The notes below the pieces were generated by a model that saw only the letters and a list, made by a program, of their open reading frames with translations, was not told the DNA's origin and searched no databases. Both the position numbers and the translations under genes were made by a program. A stretch of DNA of 6,665 nt. Source: Desulfobacterales bacterium (GTDB lineage: Bacteria > Desulfobacterota > Desulfobacteria > Desulfobacterales > SpSt-501). Positions 3,768 through 6,665 of the stretch are shown here, piece by piece (position 1 is the first letter of the stretch; every line of letters begins with the position of its first letter). Where the stretch lies: NCBI GenBank assembly GCA_025454275.1, contig JALOOS010000109.1:1-6665 (forward strand), in the 5' to 3' direction.

Positions 3768-6665
3768 TCAGGCCATGATCACCGCCTCCGTGTGGCGGCC
3801 GTCGATCTTGATCGTCAAGGGGGCCTGCAGCCTCACGTGACGCAGGTGGGCGGTCGCCGCCGCCGCCGGCTGCGCCGCCAGCCATTTCCAGTCGACAAAT
3901 CCCCCACCGCTCTCCGATGCCGTCAGGTAGCTGATGTCCAGCGAGGTGATGTTGTGAAAGAAGTGTGATCCCTGGGAGGGGTCGGCCTGCAGGGTGGCGG
4001 CGGTCGTCTCCACCATGGCGCGCACGCCGGAGATGTCGCTCCACTTGACGGGGATCCCCAGCCAGCGGTCGGCGGAGCCCCAGCGGCCGGGGCCGATCAG
4101 CAGGTAGCGTCGGTTCTCGGCCGAGAGCCGCTTGTTCAATCGGCCCACTTCGGCGGCGATCTCGACGGTGCGCGCCGGGTCGAAGGCCTCCGGGTCGACG
4201 TAGATGATGTCGGCGATGTCGCCGACCAGACCGTTGCCGAGCGCCAGGGGGGAGTAGCAGAGCGCACGGGCGCGCTCTTCGGGTGTGATGCGGATATCGC
4301 GCTTCTGCCGTGCGACCGCCATCGGCCGGATCTGCAGGAGGTCGAAGACCGGCTTCGGCGCGGCGAAGGGGTTGACCGCGAACTCGATCTCCACGGCGCA
4401 CCCCATGCCCCGCCGCCCCACCTCCAGGATGTCCGCCAGGATCTCCGCCAGCGGGAAGGCGCGATGCTTGAGAATCCCCGCGAAGGTCACCACCGGCACC
4501 CCTCCGTTCTGGAACCCGTCCCGGATCCGATGCTCCTGCGGGAAATAGGTGCTCGCCATCGCCTGCACGCAGGCCGCGTCGTGAAAGTCGTCCACGGCCA
4601 GCCGCGCCAGGGTCGGGTCCTCGCCGATGCTCAGGTCCTCGGGAAAATCGGCGAGCTTCAGGGCGTAGAAGTAGCGCTGGGCGTTCCTCAGGATGTCCTC
4701 CACGGTGGAGAACTGGGGCATGAACTGCGGGTACCGGGGCGAGAAGCGCAGGGAGGTCCCGCCTTCCACCACGGTTTTCCCCAACCCCAGGGCGATGTGG
4801 GCGATGCCCTCCTCCGGTTTCATGTGGGCGATCGGGTAGAAGTTGTAGGACTGCACGACCCCCGAGAGGGCGGGATAGAAGTAGTCCCCGCAGGCCTGGC
4901 CGGTCAGGTGCTGGATGACGACCGCCATCTTTTCCTCTTCGATGCGGTGGGAGGTGCTGCGGGCGAAGGCCTTCGGGCTTTCGAAATAGGTGGAGGCATA
5001 GACCAGCTTGACCGCGCTGACGAGCCGCTCGAGACGCACGCCCGGTTCCGGGTGGTTGTTGGGCAGCATCACCGTGCGGTAGATCCCGGCGAAGGGCTGA
5101 AACTGGGCGTCCTCGAGAAGGCTCGATGAGCGCACGGCGAGCGGGCAGTGGGTGTGATCGAGCAGGGCGGCCAGGCTCTGGGAGAGCCAGGCCGGAAACG
5201 GCGCGGCCATGAAGGCCGCCGCGATCTCCCGGTCGGAGGCCTCGCGGGTGGCGTACGCGCCGAGGCGGTTGTCGCCCACGAAGGCGTCGAAGCCTTCGGT
5301 GGAGATGGCGAGGGTCTTGGGGATGCGGATCTCCACGGCCGGATGGCGGGCCTGCAGCTCCGGCTGCTGGCGCAGCAGGGTGGAGATGAAGGCCAGTCCC
5401 CGGGCCTTGCCGCCGAGCGAGCCGCGGCCGACCTTGACGAAATCGGCCTCCGGGTCGTGCCGGCCGGAGGTCCACTCGGTGATGATGCCCTTCTGGCGCC
5501 GCCGCCGTCGCTCCGCGATGCAGCGCACCAGGTACTCCTTCAGCAACCCGGTGGTCGGAAAGTCGCTCGCCTTGAGCGGCTTGAGCTTGGAGGCGAGCAT
5601 CACCTCCGAGCGGGCCATGAACCAGGTTGAAAAGTGGTTGCGCCGGGCGTGGTAGTCCACGGAGGCGTCCGGGATCTCGGGCAAAAGCTTTTCCATCGAG
5701 CGCAGATCGGAGGCGCGGGCGATCTCGCGGCCGTCCGGCAGGCGGAAGACGAACTCCCCGAAGCCGAGGTAGGCCCTGAAAAAGTCGTGGATCTCGGCGT
5801 TCAGGCCGGGCGAGTTCTTGTTGAGAAAGACCGCGGAGATGCTCCGGGTGCGCTCGCGGTTGGCCTCCTCCGAGCTCAGGTTCAGAAGGGGCAGGTCGGG
5901 GTTCTCGGCGCGCACGGTCTCCAGCAGCGAAAACCCGGCGGTGTCGTCCATGACGCCGTTGCGCGGGAAGCGCACGTCGGAGATCACGCCCAGCAGATAA
6001 GGCTGGTAGCGGCGGTAGAGCTCCATGGCCTCTTCGTAGGTTTCGGCCACCAGGATCTTGGGCCGGGCGCGCATGCGGAAGATGCGGTGCTCGTCGTTGA
6101 CGGATTCCTCCATGGCCGCCTGGGTCTGGCTGACGATCTGCTTGTAGAGGATGGGCAGCAGCGCGGAGTAATGGAGCGGGGAGTCTTCGACCACGATGAT
6201 CACCCGCACCTTGGCGCGTTCGGTGTCGTGCGCCACGTTCATGCAGTCTTCGAGGTTCTTGATCAGGGCGAGGAGCAGGTCGGAGTTTCCCTGCCAGACG
6301 TAGACCCGGTCGATGGCGCCGCGGTCGGCGGTCTCGTGGTCCAGGACCTGCTGGCCGGTCTTGTGCACCAGGAGGAAAATGGGCAGCTCCGGGAAGCTGT
6401 CCTTGATCGTGCGGCCGAGCGCGTAGGCGTCGGTATCGTCCACGAGCGGCATGGTGATGACGAGGTCGAACTTCTTGCGCCGCAGGGCGTCGAGCGCCTC
6501 GGCGGAGGTGGAGACCCAGGTCAGCATCGGGGGCCGCGAGAGATTCAGGCCGCGGTACTCGTGGATGATCCGTTCGGCGAGCCGGCCCTCCTCCTCCATG
6601 ATGAAGGCTTCATACGGGCTGCTCACGAGCAGGATGTCGGTCACCTTGCGCGCCATGAGCTCGTG
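3768..6665 (-). CDS. Receiver-like domains fused to PPDK-N ATP-grasp; 5' partial
   Basis: At least 962 residues are read from ATG 6656 to TGA at 3770-3768. The first receiver-like domain (about 5-140) opens with ILLVSSPYEAFIMEEEG, but the phosphoacceptor position in FDLVITMP is Met69, so it is degenerate. The second (about 150-300) keeps Glu157-Asp158, Asp227 (ISDVRFPRNG), Ser261/262 and Lys280, so it could be phosphorylated. The PEP-synthase/PPDK-type ATP-grasp domain spans about 405-785: GRGSLGGKARGLAF (410-423), LAVRSSSLLED (506-516), FAGIY (522-526), EIEFAVNP (756-763) and LQIRPMA (774-780). A C-terminal region (790-962) carries IGPGRWGSADRWLGIPV and PSQGSHFFHN, of unknown role. The swivelling phosphohistidine domain (TSHAAI-type motif) and the PEP/pyruvate barrel are absent, so the name 'PEP synthase' would be wrong. 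A kinase or ATP-dependent transferase controlled by the receiver is an inference. The frame stays open upstream as HEL before the ATG. To my recollection relatives read 'F.dLM.R+v.eILLVSS', so the true start is probably beyond the window. Confidence 0.85.
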   Translation of the reverse strand, partial: HELMARKVTDILLVSSPYEAFIMEEEGRLAERIIHEYRGLNLSRPPMLTWVSTSAEALDALRRKKFDLVITMPLVDDTDAYALGRTIKDSFPELPIFLLVHKTGQQVLDHETADRGAIDRVYVWQGNSDLLLALIKNLEDCMNVAHDTERAKVRVIIVVEDSPLHYSALLPILYKQIVSQTQAAMEESVNDEHRIFRMRARPKILVAETYEEAMELYRRYQPYLLGVISDVRFPRNGVMDDTAGFSLLETVRAENPDLPLLNLSSEEANRERTRSISAVFLNKNSPGLNAEIHDFFRAYLGFGEFVFRLPDGREIARASDLRSMEKLLPEIPDASVDYHARRNHFSTWFMARSEVMLASKLKPLKASDFPTTGLLKEYLVRCIAERRRRRQKGIITEWTSGRHDPEADFVKVGRGSLGGKARGLAFISTLLRQQPELQARHPAVEIRIPKTLAISTEGFDAFVGDNRLGAYATREASDREIAAAFMAAPFPAWLSQSLAALLDHTHCPLAVRSSSLLEDAQFQPFAGIYRTVMLPNNHPEPGVRLERLVSAVKLVYASTYFESPKAFARSTSHRIEEEKMAVVIQHLTGQACGDYFYPALSGVVQSYNFYPIAHMKPEEGIAHIALGLGKTVVEGGTSLRFSPRYPQFMPQFSTVEDILRNAQRYFYALKLADFPEDLSIGEDPTLARLAVDDFHDAACVQAMASTYFPQEHRIRDGFQNGGVPVVTFAGILKHRAFPLAEILADILEVGRRGMGCAVEIEFAVNPFAAPKPVFDLLQIRPMAVARQKRDIRITPEERARALCYSPLALGNGLVGDIADIIYVDPEAFDPARTVEIAAEVGRLNKRLSAENRRYLLIGPGRWGSADRWLGIPVKWSDISGVRAMVETTAATLQADPSQGSHFFHNITSLDISYLTASESGGGFVDWKWLAAQPAAAATAHLRHVRLQAPLTIKIDGRHTEAVIMA

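Noticed and set aside
3598..5475. A 625-codon minus-strand frame inside the large ATP-grasp gene
   Set aside because: Low-complexity Arg/Pro/Gly translation with no motifs; an out-of-frame shadow of the real gene.
3768..6665. Naming the large protein phosphoenolpyruvate synthase (ppsA)
   Set aside because: Only the ATP-grasp domain is shared; the phosphohistidine and PEP/pyruvate domains are missing.
1..6665. CRISPR array, insertion sequence, tRNA, integrase or toxin-antitoxin genes
   Set aside because: No spaced direct repeats, terminal inverted repeats, transposase motifs or cloverleaf-like sequence were seen on either strand.

Overview
The window is GC-rich chromosomal DNA. It holds one partial gene at the left edge, a compact minus-strand cluster of four genes, a short AT-rich divergent intergenic region, one small plus-strand gene and one very large minus-strand gene that reaches the right edge. 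There is no sign of mobile elements, CRISPR, tRNA or rRNA. The gene set points to a bacterium of the Desulfobacterota (the former Deltaproteobacteria): a receiver/PPDK-N fusion protein, a short conserved 'FEDKPLTFARIE' protein, an unusual metallo-beta-lactamase-fold protein and a small exported TPR protein. That placement is inferred from protein style, not from a marker gene.

Left part (1-1119). The last 64 codons of an unidentified plus-strand gene end at 196. They converge with a minus-strand tRNA-dihydrouridine synthase gene (dus, 1119 to 204). The dus frame is broken: an intact FMN-binding barrel is read in one frame down to about 388, and the C-terminal tRNA-binding domain continues in another frame from about 386. 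About 15-18 residues normally found at the junction are missing.

Middle part (1177-3106). Three genes lie upstream of dus on the same strand, separated by only 9 and 10 bases, and probably form one operon with it: an MBL-fold hydrolase of the AHL-lactonase-like group, a 110-residue conserved protein of unknown function, and a DUF1848 protein with a C-terminal radical-SAM-like cysteine cluster. No shared pathway is evident from the sequence.

Right part (3107-6665). The AT-rich intergenic region holds a good sigma70-type promoter for a plus-strand exported TPR protein (3254-3721) and a weaker candidate promoter for the minus-strand operon, on either side of a 10-bp palindrome. A strong GC hairpin lies between the convergent TPR gene and a large minus-strand gene. 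That gene encodes two receiver-like domains fused to a PEP-synthase-type ATP-grasp domain, without the phosphohistidine and PEP/pyruvate domains of a true PEP synthase. Its real start is probably just outside the window.

Nothing here looks like a defence system or gene-transfer island. The most interesting items are the receiver/ATP-grasp fusion, the MBL protein lacking its usual bridging aspartate, and the broken dus.
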